Shown piece by piece: positions 1-9,049 of a stretch of 64,000 nt of DNA. The DNA comes from DCFW01 sp963790715. GTDB lineage: Bacteria > Bacteroidota > Bacteroidia > Bacteroidales > Bacteroidaceae. The notes beneath the pieces are model-generated. The model searched no databases. It was not told where the DNA came from and saw nothing but the letters and a program-made list of their open reading frames with translations. The position numbers were made by a program, and so were the translations under genes. How positions within the stretch are numbered: position 1 is the stretch's first letter; each line of letters begins with the position of its first letter. The stretch covers positions 310,001-374,000 of the forward strand of contig CAWBPN010000011.1 of the NCBI GenBank assembly GCA_963790715.1. Direction: 5' to 3'.

Positions 1-2149
1 CGGGGAATTTATAGCTTATCCATTCTACGGAATCGGTTTTAGGCCACCAATGATAATAAGGGATTGAACGGTCATTTTCATCTACAGGAACCAATCTGTC
101 ATTAATTGCCCACAGTGCCGGAGTTCTCGTTGAAGCGTCAATAATGCTTTTTGATGCTAAAGTCGGAGCCATAGTAGGAATAACGGCACTAACATCCTGA
201 GCCATCCACACATCCATGTTGCCAGCACCACGATTGTTCCATGCATAATAAGGAATTAATTTAAGATTTACATCTTGCGTTTGCAACATGCCATTGTTAT
301 CGTAACTTAATGTTTGCGCTTGTGTTTCTATTTCATCAATGCCATTAAGCATTTGAGGTTCAGCTTTCACTTCAAATTTGGGACTTTGACTGATAAGTAC
401 ACCAAGTACATTGATGTTTTTATTGTCCGGCCATTCAGCACAATATACCAGCGGACCACGTTCTACGGCTACTCTTCCACGGTCGACTTCAACGTTGTGA
501 TTGGCTTTTATGGTACGAGTCTCCATATCAAAATGTATTTCAATATTATCGCCTTTCTTCCACTTCCTGTCTATACAGCAATATCCGTCTGCCAAAGCGC
601 CATTAAAAGCCGCTCCGTTTACTTTTATTGTATACTGAGGATTCAAGTCATCGTTATAAGTATATAAGTTACTCGGTACCGGTTCATTACGTACCCATCC
701 CGGAACACGCAATTTAACGGTAAATCGTTGTGAAGCTTTCGGATTTACATTTATGCTGATATCACCATTCCACGGATAAAGCGTGGATTGCTTCAAATGT
801 ACATTTCTACCATCAACTTTCACATCCGCTTCATTTGACATAAATAAATTTACATACACTGACTTATCCTTTACAGCATATATATAACCCGGTAATGAAG
901 GAATAAACCTGCATATATTGGACGGACAACAAGCACAGCCGAACCATGGCTCACGATTATGCTGCCCCATGGATTTCAACGGATTCGGATAGAAGAATCT
1001 GCCGCCATCCAATGAAACTCCTGATATCAAGCCATTATACAATGTACGTTCAAGAGCATCATAATATTTTGATTCTCCGTGTAGAAGGAATAGTCTATAA
1101 TTCATATAAACCTGAGCTATGGCAGCACACGTTTCGCAATAAGCCGACATATTAGGCAGTTCGTAATTCTTACCAAATGCTTCGCCGTCACTTGTAGCTC
1201 CTACACCACCCGTTATATAAAACTTTTTTGAAACTATATTGTTCCATATACGGCCGATAGCGTGTACATAAGAAGTATCTCCTGTCAAAGCTGCAACATC
1301 TGCCATTCCGGAATACATATATCCGGCTCTGACGGCATGACCTACTGCTTCATCTTGCTCTATAACAGGTTTATGTGTTTGATTATATTCACTTTGTATA
1401 GCCGTTTTACCACGCATATCAAGAAAGAATTTAGCCTCATCCAAATATTTGTGATTACCCGTAGCCAAATAAAGTTTACAAAGAGCCATCTCCGCAATTT
1501 GATGCCCAGGTACTATCTTCAATTGATTATCACCTGGTCCTAAAGCACGACATACACAATCGGCATACTTAATGGCAATATTAAGGAAATTACGTTTCCC
1601 CGTTGCCTGATAATAAGCAACAGCTCCTTCTATCATGTGTCCCAAATCATATAACTCATGGCTGAGGTCTTCCTCTTTCACCCAACGCCTGTCACCCGAC
1701 CATTCATGCGGATGTTTAGGATTCATTGTACGGGCAGTATATAAGTATCCGTCAGGCTCTTGTGCCTTACCCACTATAACCAACACACTATCGATGTAAT
1801 GTTCCAATCGCTTATTGGGATAAGTCTGCAATGAATATGCTGCACCTTCTATCACTTTATACACATCCGTGTCATCAAAAGGATAACCTTCAACTTTGTA
1901 CGTATCACTTGGATGGGCAGCACGAATGAAATTGGTATATCGTCCTGTTTCTTCGCACTTACTGAATGCTAAAGGAATAGTTACTTTTCTATTTGCATCA
2001 AGATGTTGCTTCCAGAAAGTATCTTCCACTTTCACTGAAGTAAAAGGAACCGGAGTTATAGGATAACCGGAAGGTTTGATTTTAGCACACATGTTTGATG
2101 CCATCATCAATAATGCTGCATTTATAATAAATAAATTCTTTTTCATCAT
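1..2149 (-). CDS. GH127-type beta-L-arabinofuranosidase, 3' end outside window
   Basis: Exported glycoside hydrolase of the DUF1680 group (GH127/GH146), expected to remove beta-linked L-arabinofuranose from side chains such as arabino-oligosaccharides. The frame is open from the ATG at 2149 (a second ATG follows at 2146) to base 1, about 716 codons, so the C-terminus is cut by the window. A hydrophobic signal peptide covers about residues 1-23. The metal and catalytic motif is present: AYCETCA near 1130 and GCACCPS at 920-940. The first Cys of the CC pair is residue 407, the expected nucleophile position of the family. Near base 1 the translation PYYHWWPKTDSVEWISY aligns with the C-terminal module of the second GH127 gene at 9050-11512, so the two are full-length paralogues. 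It is the last visible gene of the minus-strand cluster. Confidence 0.88.
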   Translation of the reverse strand, partial: MMKKNLFIINAALLMMASNMCAKIKPSGYPITPVPFTSVKVEDTFWKQHLDANRKVTIPLAFSKCEETGRYTNFIRAAHPSDTYKVEGYPFDDTDVYKVIEGAAYSLQTYPNKRLEHYIDSVLVIVGKAQEPDGYLYTARTMNPKHPHEWSGDRRWVKEEDLSHELYDLGHMIEGAVAYYQATGKRNFLNIAIKYADCVCRALGPGDNQLKIVPGHQIAEMALCKLYLATGNHKYLDEAKFFLDMRGKTAIQSEYNQTHKPVIEQDEAVGHAVRAGYMYSGMADVAALTGDTSYVHAIGRIWNNIVSKKFYITGGVGATSDGEAFGKNYELPNMSAYCETCAAIAQVYMNYRLFLLHGESKYYDALERTLYNGLISGVSLDGGRFFYPNPLKSMGQHNREPWFGCACCPSNICRFIPSLPGYIYAVKDKSVYVNLFMSNEADVKVDGRNVHLKQSTLYPWNGDISINVNPKASQRFTVKLRVPGWVRNEPVPSNLYTYNDDLNPQYTIKVNGAAFNGALADGYCCIDRKWKKGDNIEIHFDMETRTIKANHNVEVDRGRVAVERGPLVYCAEWPDNKNINVLGVLISQSPKFEVKAEPQMLNGIDEIETQAQTLSYDNNGMLQTQDVNLKLIPYYAWNNRGAGNMDVWMAQDVSAVIPTMAPTLASKSIIDASTRTPALWAINDRLVPVDENDRSIPYYHWWPKTDSVEWISYKFP

Positions 2150-2208
2150 ATTATTCTTATTATGATTATATTCGACCAATAAAATTAATTATTTCATGTC
2201 TCATATTA

Positions 2209-3111
2209 TTATTTTACGATTTTAGTCTTTACACAATATTGATTAAACAAAATTCCTATAACAATTAGTGCCAACCCTATATAAGTGGTTACCACGATTG
2301 TTTCGCCCAATACTACAGCAATAAAAAACAAAGACAAAAATGGAGACAGGTAGCACAACTGGTTTACCAAAGTCGGATTTGACGTTTTGCATAAAGCGTA
2401 TTCAAAAGCAATAAATGATACACCCATCTCAAAACATCCCACATATACTCCAGAAACTATACCTTTAAAGCTTAACGCGTGTATGCCACAAAATAGAGCA
2501 CCGGCAACAAGATAAACGGTACCGAACATAAAGCACATAAACAGTGACAAAGTTGCATCAATTTTATTCTTATGCTTATTAGTAATCATCCAATATGTTG
2601 CCCAAAGTACAGCACTCAAAGCTGCCAACAGCAATCCTTGTATCGAAATATGCATATTGCCAAATGTACTCGTTCCCAATGAGATAAAGGCAACTCCTGC
2701 CAAAGAGATTATCAAGCCAACATATTTCAATCGAGGTATATGGCAGTGAGCAAACAACGCCAGCAAAACAGTAAGAACAATCGGCCACATATAGTTGATA
2801 GGTTGGGCTACCTGTGCCGGCAGCAAATTATAAGATTTAAAAAGCACCAAATAATAAACCACCGGATTAAGTAGGCCTAATAATGCAAAATATCCCCATT
2901 GTTTTAGGGATAAAGTTGCTATTAGTTTCCATTTATTATGAAGAGTAATGATGATCATGAATATTAATAAAGCAGTACAATCGGCCACTAATAATAATTC
3001 GAAATGTGTAAGGTATCTTAATGCTATTTTAAACGCCGTGGCAACTGTTGACCAACTCAGCACAGCCACAACTGCACTACTTATCGCTTTCGTTTCTCTA
3101 CCGATCATCAT
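2209..3111 (-). CDS. EamA/DMT-family membrane transporter
   Basis: A 300-residue integral membrane protein with about ten hydrophobic segments in two similar halves, typical of the EamA (DUF6) drug/metabolite transporter superfamily. The SWSTVATAFK segment near residues 20-29 and the PINYMWPIV segment in the first half are characteristic. The length is normal for the family. The substrate cannot be told from sequence. It lies 17 bases after the broken DUF6055-like gene and 60 bases before the GH127 gene, all on the minus strand, so it is probably co-transcribed with the arabinose-type glycan locus. An inner-membrane EamA protein is not a standard PUL component. It could move a released sugar, or simply be a passenger. 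Two adjacent ATGs start the frame and either could be used. Confidence 0.82.
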   Translation of the reverse strand: MMIGRETKAISSAVVAVLSWSTVATAFKIALRYLTHFELLLVADCTALLIFMIIITLHNKWKLIATLSLKQWGYFALLGLLNPVVYYLVLFKSYNLLPAQVAQPINYMWPIVLTVLLALFAHCHIPRLKYVGLIISLAGVAFISLGTSTFGNMHISIQGLLLAALSAVLWATYWMITNKHKNKIDATLSLFMCFMFGTVYLVAGALFCGIHALSFKGIVSGVYVGCFEMGVSFIAFEYALCKTSNPTLVNQLCYLSPFLSLFFIAVVLGETIVVTTYIGLALIVIGILFNQYCVKTKIVK

Positions 3112-3128
3112 TTTTCTTCTATATTATT

Positions 3129-3685
3129 TTATTTGTTTAATGGTTGTGTACCCACGAATTTAACTCTATACGGCCATTGTTTGTCACTCCTCTCGTTATA
3201 CATCGGATTCGGAGTATGTACTTTTGGCGCACCCATAACCACCAAATATAAGTGGGAAAGGATAACATCCTTAGGAGGTTCAAATACCAATACACCTTTT
3301 GATGAGCAAGACATCTTGCCATATATGCTCTTCCACTGCAAAGTTACACCAACAAAACCATATCTCCAACCGGACTCCTTAGAATAATTAATTGAATCAT
3401 TGCTCGTTAATCCTTCAAAGGAAACTTTTACTTTATTCCTTTTCATGGATACTGACAAAGGAATGGCATTAAAGCCGTAGTTTTCCGGACAATTATCATC
3501 AGCTACTTTATACCATCCTTTTTGTTGAGCATCCAAATGATAGCTCCATTATAATGCCGAATCATCAAGGTTAATCGACTGCAAATCCTTAGGTACATAT
3601 ATTTTCTTTCCTGTAATTGACAAACTTTGTGCCCCAAAGGGACACAAAGCAATGTCGTTAACAGAAAAAATAGATACTTGTTCAT
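3129..3685 (-). pseudogene. Remnant of an exported DUF6055-like protein
   Basis: This reads as one broken gene. A signal-peptide start (MNKYLFFLLTTLLCVPLG, from ATG 3685) runs into a frameshift near 3632-3642. After the shift the text continues as GAQSLSITGKKIYVPKDLQ and reaches an in-frame TAA at 3549-3551 inside a DDSAL-stop-WSY context. Beyond it the frame stays open to 3129 without an ATG start near its beginning (only TTG at 3536). The C-terminal part carries ENYGFNAI, WRYGFV, LYLVVMGAP and DKQWPYRVKF, which I associate with the end of Bacteroidota DUF6055-type secreted proteins. Those proteins are several hundred residues long, so a central deletion is also likely. It lies between susD and the EamA gene. 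The family name is from memory of motifs. The broken state is read directly. Confidence 0.6.
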
Positions 3686-3713
3686 ATTCTAATATTTCAC
3701 TTCAAGTTATCTT

Positions 3714-5792
3714 CTACCATCCATAATTCTGCACCAAATTTTTATCTTTATCTATCTCTGCTTGAGGTATTGGGAATAAATACATCTTGTCCGTAAACTT
3801 ACAATTTACATCTACAGTACGTTTATAAAATATAGACGTTCCTATTATACGAGTTTTCCACGGATCTGATATATTGGCAAAAGAATTTCCATATCCTAAT
3901 GCCTGTGATGCAGCATCTAATTCAGTGCTTGAAGGTTGACTGTTCATTCTATAATTAGGAATATTTAAACACTGAGTTCCAACCATCCATCGTTTAATAT
4001 CCCAGAAACGATGTCCTTCAAAGAACAGTTCCACACGGCGCTCGTTACGGATACGTTTACGCATGCCTATTTTTGTACGATCTTCACTTGTTATAGGGAG
4101 TAATGGCATTCCAACTCGTGCCCTTACTACATTTATGGCATCATAAACATCTTGCGTAGGAGCATCCAGATATTCATTCAATGCCTCAGCTTTATTCAAA
4201 AACAATTCTGCCATTCTAAACAAACAATAATTAGAACTTGTTCCTACCCAATTTATTATATCCGACTTAGGATTCAAAAATTTACGTACGCCATATCCTG
4301 TTTCATTGGTTGTATTATCTGTTGGATATCCGTCACCGAACTGTAATCCTAAATCAGGAGTTGTTCCTTTTCTTTTCCAATAAGCGTAATGATAACAACG
4401 CTCAATTCCTGTTGTTTGATTTCGGAATTTTGTACCTTGAAAAGTTATTGAAGCATAAAAACGTGGATCACGGTTAACATACATATTATATAAATCGTAT
4501 GAACCAAAATCTTTAACTTCATTACCATTGTTATCAATTAAATTGTCAGTACAAGGTTGCCATGATGTTCCATCCCACAATTGATTTACATGAGTGAAAC
4601 CACTTTCGCTATACCCCGATTCAGGGTTAACTTCCGGTTGCCCATTACTGTCATAAATAATGCAACCATTATCATCCATCTTAAATGGTAAATGTCCGTC
4701 TGCAGTTTCATAAGCATCAACCTGATTTTGCATGATAGAAAAGCGTCCCCATCCCTGTATATCTCCTGCGTGAGAATTACAACTAACATCCTCATATATA
4801 CCATACGTTTGGATACTGGCCAAAATATACTCCGGATTAGTAGAATTATCATAAAACAACTTTTCATAATTATCCACAGGATTAGTTGGATCAGGATTAT
4901 ATATGCTTAAATTCCCTCTTTTTGCCGATGCTATAGCCAAATCAGCTGCGTCAGCTGCTTTTCTCCATAACTCTTTATCATAAGCTTGAGGAAATAATTT
5001 TGTACCGTCAGCATTCTGAATATTTTTATATAAACTGTTTCCATTAAATAGTGGACTAGCTGCATACAGTAACACTCTCGATTTCAATGCAAGACATGCA
5101 GACTTTGCTATTCGTCCGTAATTTTGGGTATCTCCGAACCAAGAGTCAGGTAACGATGAGCTACTACTGGCAGCAGTATCCAATTCAGCGCATATATAAT
5201 TTACGACATCAGATACGCTATTTCGTGCTACCATCAAACTACTTTTACCACCTCCAACATCTTGAAGTTCTGTGATAATTGGTACTGCTCCATATTGTCT
5301 AAATAAATCAAAATATACATAAGCACGCAAAAAGCGAGCCTCTTGTTTATATTGCTTTACTTTTAACCCATAAGTACGTTTCTGACTACTTGTCAAAGGA
5401 ACTTTATCTATGTTATCGATGAAACTGGTTGCTTTACGTATCTCCTGGTAATCACGATCCCAATCACCAAACGGGTTATATCCTGTGGTTAATCCCTGTC
5501 TTTTGAAATACGTGGTTGGTGCAGTCGTCCCCCAATGATCAATCATTGCATCTGCGGCGCAATCAGCCCAATTAAAAGGTCCGTCAACCTGCAATCGATC
5601 AGCTACACCTAATCCTGTCCATTTTATTACATCATGATATAAAGCGCCCAAATCTTCTTGAGCGACTAAGATATCACCATAAACTTTATCTTCCGTCTCT
5701 ACTTCAGCCGGTTTAATATCCAAGTAATTACACGAAGACACCGACAAGCAGATTGCCCCTATGGCTACTATATATTTTATATTTTTTATCAT
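3714..5792 (-). CDS. SusD/RagB-family outer-membrane glycan-binding lipoprotein
   Basis: A 692-residue SusD-like surface lipoprotein that would cap the partner SusC channel and bind oligosaccharide. The signal peptide ends in a lipobox with Cys21 (SVSSC). The N-terminal NYLDIKP motif, the TPR-like region with the EARFLRAYVYFDLFRQYG helix, and the C-terminal RRVELFFEGHRFWDIKRW and LFPIPQAEID blocks are hallmarks of the family. It is somewhat longer than SusD itself (about 550), as is common in PULs for complex glycans. It starts 14 bases after the SusC stop, so the pair is translated from one message. Confidence 0.95.
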   Translation of the reverse strand: MIKNIKYIVAIGAICLSVSSCNYLDIKPAEVETEDKVYGDILVAQEDLGALYHDVIKWTGLGVADRLQVDGPFNWADCAADAMIDHWGTTAPTTYFKRQGLTTGYNPFGDWDRDYQEIRKATSFIDNIDKVPLTSSQKRTYGLKVKQYKQEARFLRAYVYFDLFRQYGAVPIITELQDVGGGKSSLMVARNSVSDVVNYICAELDTAASSSSSLPDSWFGDTQNYGRIAKSACLALKSRVLLYAASPLFNGNSLYKNIQNADGTKLFPQAYDKELWRKAADAADLAIASAKRGNLSIYNPDPTNPVDNYEKLFYDNSTNPEYILASIQTYGIYEDVSCNSHAGDIQGWGRFSIMQNQVDAYETADGHLPFKMDDNGCIIYDSNGQPEVNPESGYSESGFTHVNQLWDGTSWQPCTDNLIDNNGNEVKDFGSYDLYNMYVNRDPRFYASITFQGTKFRNQTTGIERCYHYAYWKRKGTTPDLGLQFGDGYPTDNTTNETGYGVRKFLNPKSDIINWVGTSSNYCLFRMAELFLNKAEALNEYLDAPTQDVYDAINVVRARVGMPLLPITSEDRTKIGMRKRIRNERRVELFFEGHRFWDIKRWMVGTQCLNIPNYRMNSQPSSTELDAASQALGYGNSFANISDPWKTRIIGTSIFYKRTVDVNCKFTDKMYLFPIPQAEIDKDKNLVQNYGW

Positions 5793-5806
5793 AACTAAAA
5801 TACTTA

Positions 5807-8800
5807 TTAAAATTGAATATCAACGCCCATATTATAAACTTTCATTTGAGGATAAGTTATGCCTCCGGCAGAAGATTCAGGATCAAATATTTTAATATGG
5901 TCCCATGTTACTAAATTAGAACCGTTTACATAAATACGTAAATCTTCAATACCTATATACTTTAATATTTTTTGAGGAAGTCTATATCCAATTTCAGCAT
6001 TCTTCAATCGAAGATAATCGCTTGACTTCAACCACCAAGTAGAATTTACATAATTATTAACGCTATGATCAGAAACCATTCTCGGATAATAAACCTTTAA
6101 ATTCTTAGCAGCCGTGTTATTTTTCGACCAATAATTATTTAATACATCAGTCGATACAGAACACTTACTTTCAAATGGCCAACAAGCACCTCCTGTAAAC
6201 CATGTATATCCTCCTAATGCACCCTGAAACAAAACGCTGAAATCAAGTCCCTTCCAATTACAACTTAGGGAAAGTCCCAATATCTTATCCGGTGTTAATA
6301 TTTTTCCTAGGTATCCATAATCATCATCATTAATAATTCCATCACCATTTATATCCTTATATTTGATATCACCAGATTGAATATTATTTACACTCATTTT
6401 CGGAGATTTGTTTACATCATCTTGTGTTTGAAACAATCCAAGAGCTCTCAATCCATAAGCCTCATCAATACGACGACCAGTTTGCCTTTGCCAAGGCTTA
6501 TCGCTTTTAGCAGGTTCATCACAATCTACAATTTTATTTCTAGCATAAGAGAAATTACCTTTTATGGAATATCCCCAATCGCGAAACGTTTTACGATGTT
6601 CTAATTCAATTTCAAATCCTTTGTTTTCAACAATACCTGCATTGATCTGAGGTAATGCGGAAACACCGGTAGTAGTAGGAATAGTTTGAGGACTACATAA
6701 TATATCATTTCGCCTTTCAAAAAAGACATCCCCTGTCATATGAATCAAATTATTCCATAAATCTACATCCATACCAAGATTTAATTTTTTTGCCTTTTCC
6801 CATGTCAAATCCTTGTTACCGGTAGCGCTTACACCTGCGCCGCCAAGAGATAATCCGTTACCTGTGGGACCAAAGGCATATCCGGGCCAATTGGTCACCC
6901 ATTTACTCATATAAAGGAAACGGGCACCAATATCATCATTCCCTACAAGTCCATACGAAAAGCGGAATTTCAAAAGGTCTAATGCTTTCAATGATTTCAT
7001 AAACGGTTCTTCAGAAGCGATCCAACTGCAGGAGATTGCAGGAAAGAACCCCATACGTTTCCCCTTTATAAAATTTTCCGATCCATTATATCCTGCATTG
7101 AATTCTGCAAAATATTTACCATTATAATTATAAGTAATTCTCCCAACTATTCCTTGTTTTCTATACGGTAATCCATCCACAGCATTACTGGCATTTGCCA
7201 ATTTACTACTTTGATTATACATTAGTAAACCACCAAAATCATGTTTACCGAACTTACGGGAATAATTCATCATGAACTCTAATAAAGTATAACGGGTTCC
7301 ACCTGCACTAACACTATATCCCAACGTTTCATCACCATTTCTTACAGTTGTATAAGTACCATTATTAAGTAAGTCGGTCGCATTTTCATCTACACTATAC
7401 TGATAAGCTTTATAACCTTTTTGGCGAGCAACATTTCGATAATTATACGTGTCAAAAGAAAGACGTCCCGTTAACGATAATCCCTTGGTTACCAAATGTT
7501 CCAAGTCCCATGTTACTCCTGCTGTTGCTGTAAAAGTATTGCCTTTATTAGCCTGATATCCGGTTTGTGTTAATAGAGCATACGGATTCGTATCTCCATT
7601 TGGAATCTCGGCGATGCTTCCATCCGGATTTATCATCGGATACAAATACGGTAGACGTTGTTTTATTGCAGTGAAAAGATCATTGGCGCTGGTACCTGGA
7701 TAGTTGTCATCCTCTACAATACCACCAAGATTTAGCATCAATTTAAAATCACGCGCAATATTTACATCAATATTGGAACGGAAATTGTAACGTTGTGTAC
7801 TGGCATTAGTACTATATTCTTTTAATTTAGAATATTTATATATACCGTCTTGATTCATATATCCAATTGATATGAAATACCTAAACAAATCACTACCTCC
7901 TGATACATTAATGTTGGACTGCATCATAGGAGTACTTTTCCTCAACAATGCGTCAGTCCAGTTTACATTAGGATACAGGTATTTATAAGCAGGTTTACTT
8001 CTGTCTTTGTACTTGGCTATAGTGGCAGCAGAACGCTGAGATCCATCTCCATCATTTGCCAACCCCTCTTCATACAATGTCAAAACTTCATAAGAATTAC
8101 AATATTCACCAAGCCTAGTCGGTGCCTGTATTCCGTATGAATTATTAAATGAGACCTTAGGAGCTCCTACATCACCTCTTTTTGTTGTAATCAGAATAAC
8201 TCCGTTTGCACCTCTTACACCATATACGGCTGTAGCTGAAGCATCCTTTAATATAGAAACACTCTCAATCTCATTAGCATCGATGTCTCCAAAGCTTCGC
8301 TCCACACCATCAACTAATATCAATGGATTTGTACTCCCCGAAAATGTAGCTTTACCTCTTATCCAAAGTGTTGAACCATCATATCCAGGTTCTCCTGAAG
8401 CTTGAACTGCCGTTAGTCCAGTGATTTTTCCGACAAGCGCATTAGATATATTCGCAGTTGGCGTCTGTTTTAGCAAAGTCTGGTTAATAGATGAGATAGC
8501 ACCGGTTATGCTGGCTTTTTTCTGAGTTCCATAACCTACGACAACTAGTTCTTGCAATGTTTGTTCACTGGTTTTTAGTACAACATTCAACTTTGTTTTT
8601 CCAACAATATCTATGGTCTTGGTTTCATAGCCCATGAAAGAAACCACCAATTGCGCATTTTTTTTAGATATGGAAACATTAAAATGACCGTCAAAATCAG
8701 TTATTGTTCCATTTTTTGTCCCTAATTCACTAACAGTTGCTCCGATTAAGACTTCTCCTTTTTCATCAGTTACCTTACCGGATACCTGCATTTGTTGTGC

Positions 8801-8860
8801 TTTTACACATACTGCAAATACACATAATAGTAAAAATAATAAACTTTTTTTCATAATCAC
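5807..8860 (-). CDS. SusC/RagA-family TonB-dependent outer-membrane transporter
   Basis: A 1017-residue TonB-dependent importer for oligosaccharides. After a signal peptide (about residues 1-21) comes a CarboxypepD_reg-like domain (VSGKVTDEKGEVLIGATV), then a motif typical of SusC proteins (ELVVVGYGTQKK), the plug domain (about 115-225, with LILVDGVERSFGDIDANEIE), and a 22-strand-type barrel ending in the aromatic terminus MGVDIQF. Length is normal for the family. Two starts three codons apart are possible (MIMKKS), and the second gives the more usual MKK signal-peptide start. It pairs with the SusD at 3714-5792. I did not find a good promoter in the 189 bases upstream, so it may be read through from the GH127 gene at 9050. 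Confidence 0.96.
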   Translation of the reverse strand: MIMKKSLLFLLLCVFAVCVKAQQMQVSGKVTDEKGEVLIGATVSELGTKNGTITDFDGHFNVSISKKNAQLVVSFMGYETKTIDIVGKTKLNVVLKTSEQTLQELVVVGYGTQKKASITGAISSINQTLLKQTPTANISNALVGKITGLTAVQASGEPGYDGSTLWIRGKATFSGSTNPLILVDGVERSFGDIDANEIESVSILKDASATAVYGVRGANGVILITTKRGDVGAPKVSFNNSYGIQAPTRLGEYCNSYEVLTLYEEGLANDGDGSQRSAATIAKYKDRSKPAYKYLYPNVNWTDALLRKSTPMMQSNINVSGGSDLFRYFISIGYMNQDGIYKYSKLKEYSTNASTQRYNFRSNIDVNIARDFKLMLNLGGIVEDDNYPGTSANDLFTAIKQRLPYLYPMINPDGSIAEIPNGDTNPYALLTQTGYQANKGNTFTATAGVTWDLEHLVTKGLSLTGRLSFDTYNYRNVARQKGYKAYQYSVDENATDLLNNGTYTTVRNGDETLGYSVSAGGTRYTLLEFMMNYSRKFGKHDFGGLLMYNQSSKLANASNAVDGLPYRKQGIVGRITYNYNGKYFAEFNAGYNGSENFIKGKRMGFFPAISCSWIASEEPFMKSLKALDLLKFRFSYGLVGNDDIGARFLYMSKWVTNWPGYAFGPTGNGLSLGGAGVSATGNKDLTWEKAKKLNLGMDVDLWNNLIHMTGDVFFERRNDILCSPQTIPTTTGVSALPQINAGIVENKGFEIELEHRKTFRDWGYSIKGNFSYARNKIVDCDEPAKSDKPWQRQTGRRIDEAYGLRALGLFQTQDDVNKSPKMSVNNIQSGDIKYKDINGDGIINDDDYGYLGKILTPDKILGLSLSCNWKGLDFSVLFQGALGGYTWFTGGACWPFESKCSVSTDVLNNYWSKNNTAAKNLKVYYPRMVSDHSVNNYVNSTWWLKSSDYLRLKNAEIGYRLPQKILKYIGIEDLRIYVNGSNLVTWDHIKIFDPESSAGGITYPQMKVYNMGVDIQF

Positions 8861-9049
8861 CTTCCAAGATTAACATTCAACTTATACAGCCTATAATAAT
8901 GACTAAATGTCAAAATCCCATGAGGCATAATATATCTGTTTATACCTCCCATCGTACATGTTGCTATTTTAAGCAAACATCTACCAAAAATTAAATGATT
9001 CACATGCAAATTCATGTCAAATTTGATTTTAAGTATTAAATTAACAATG

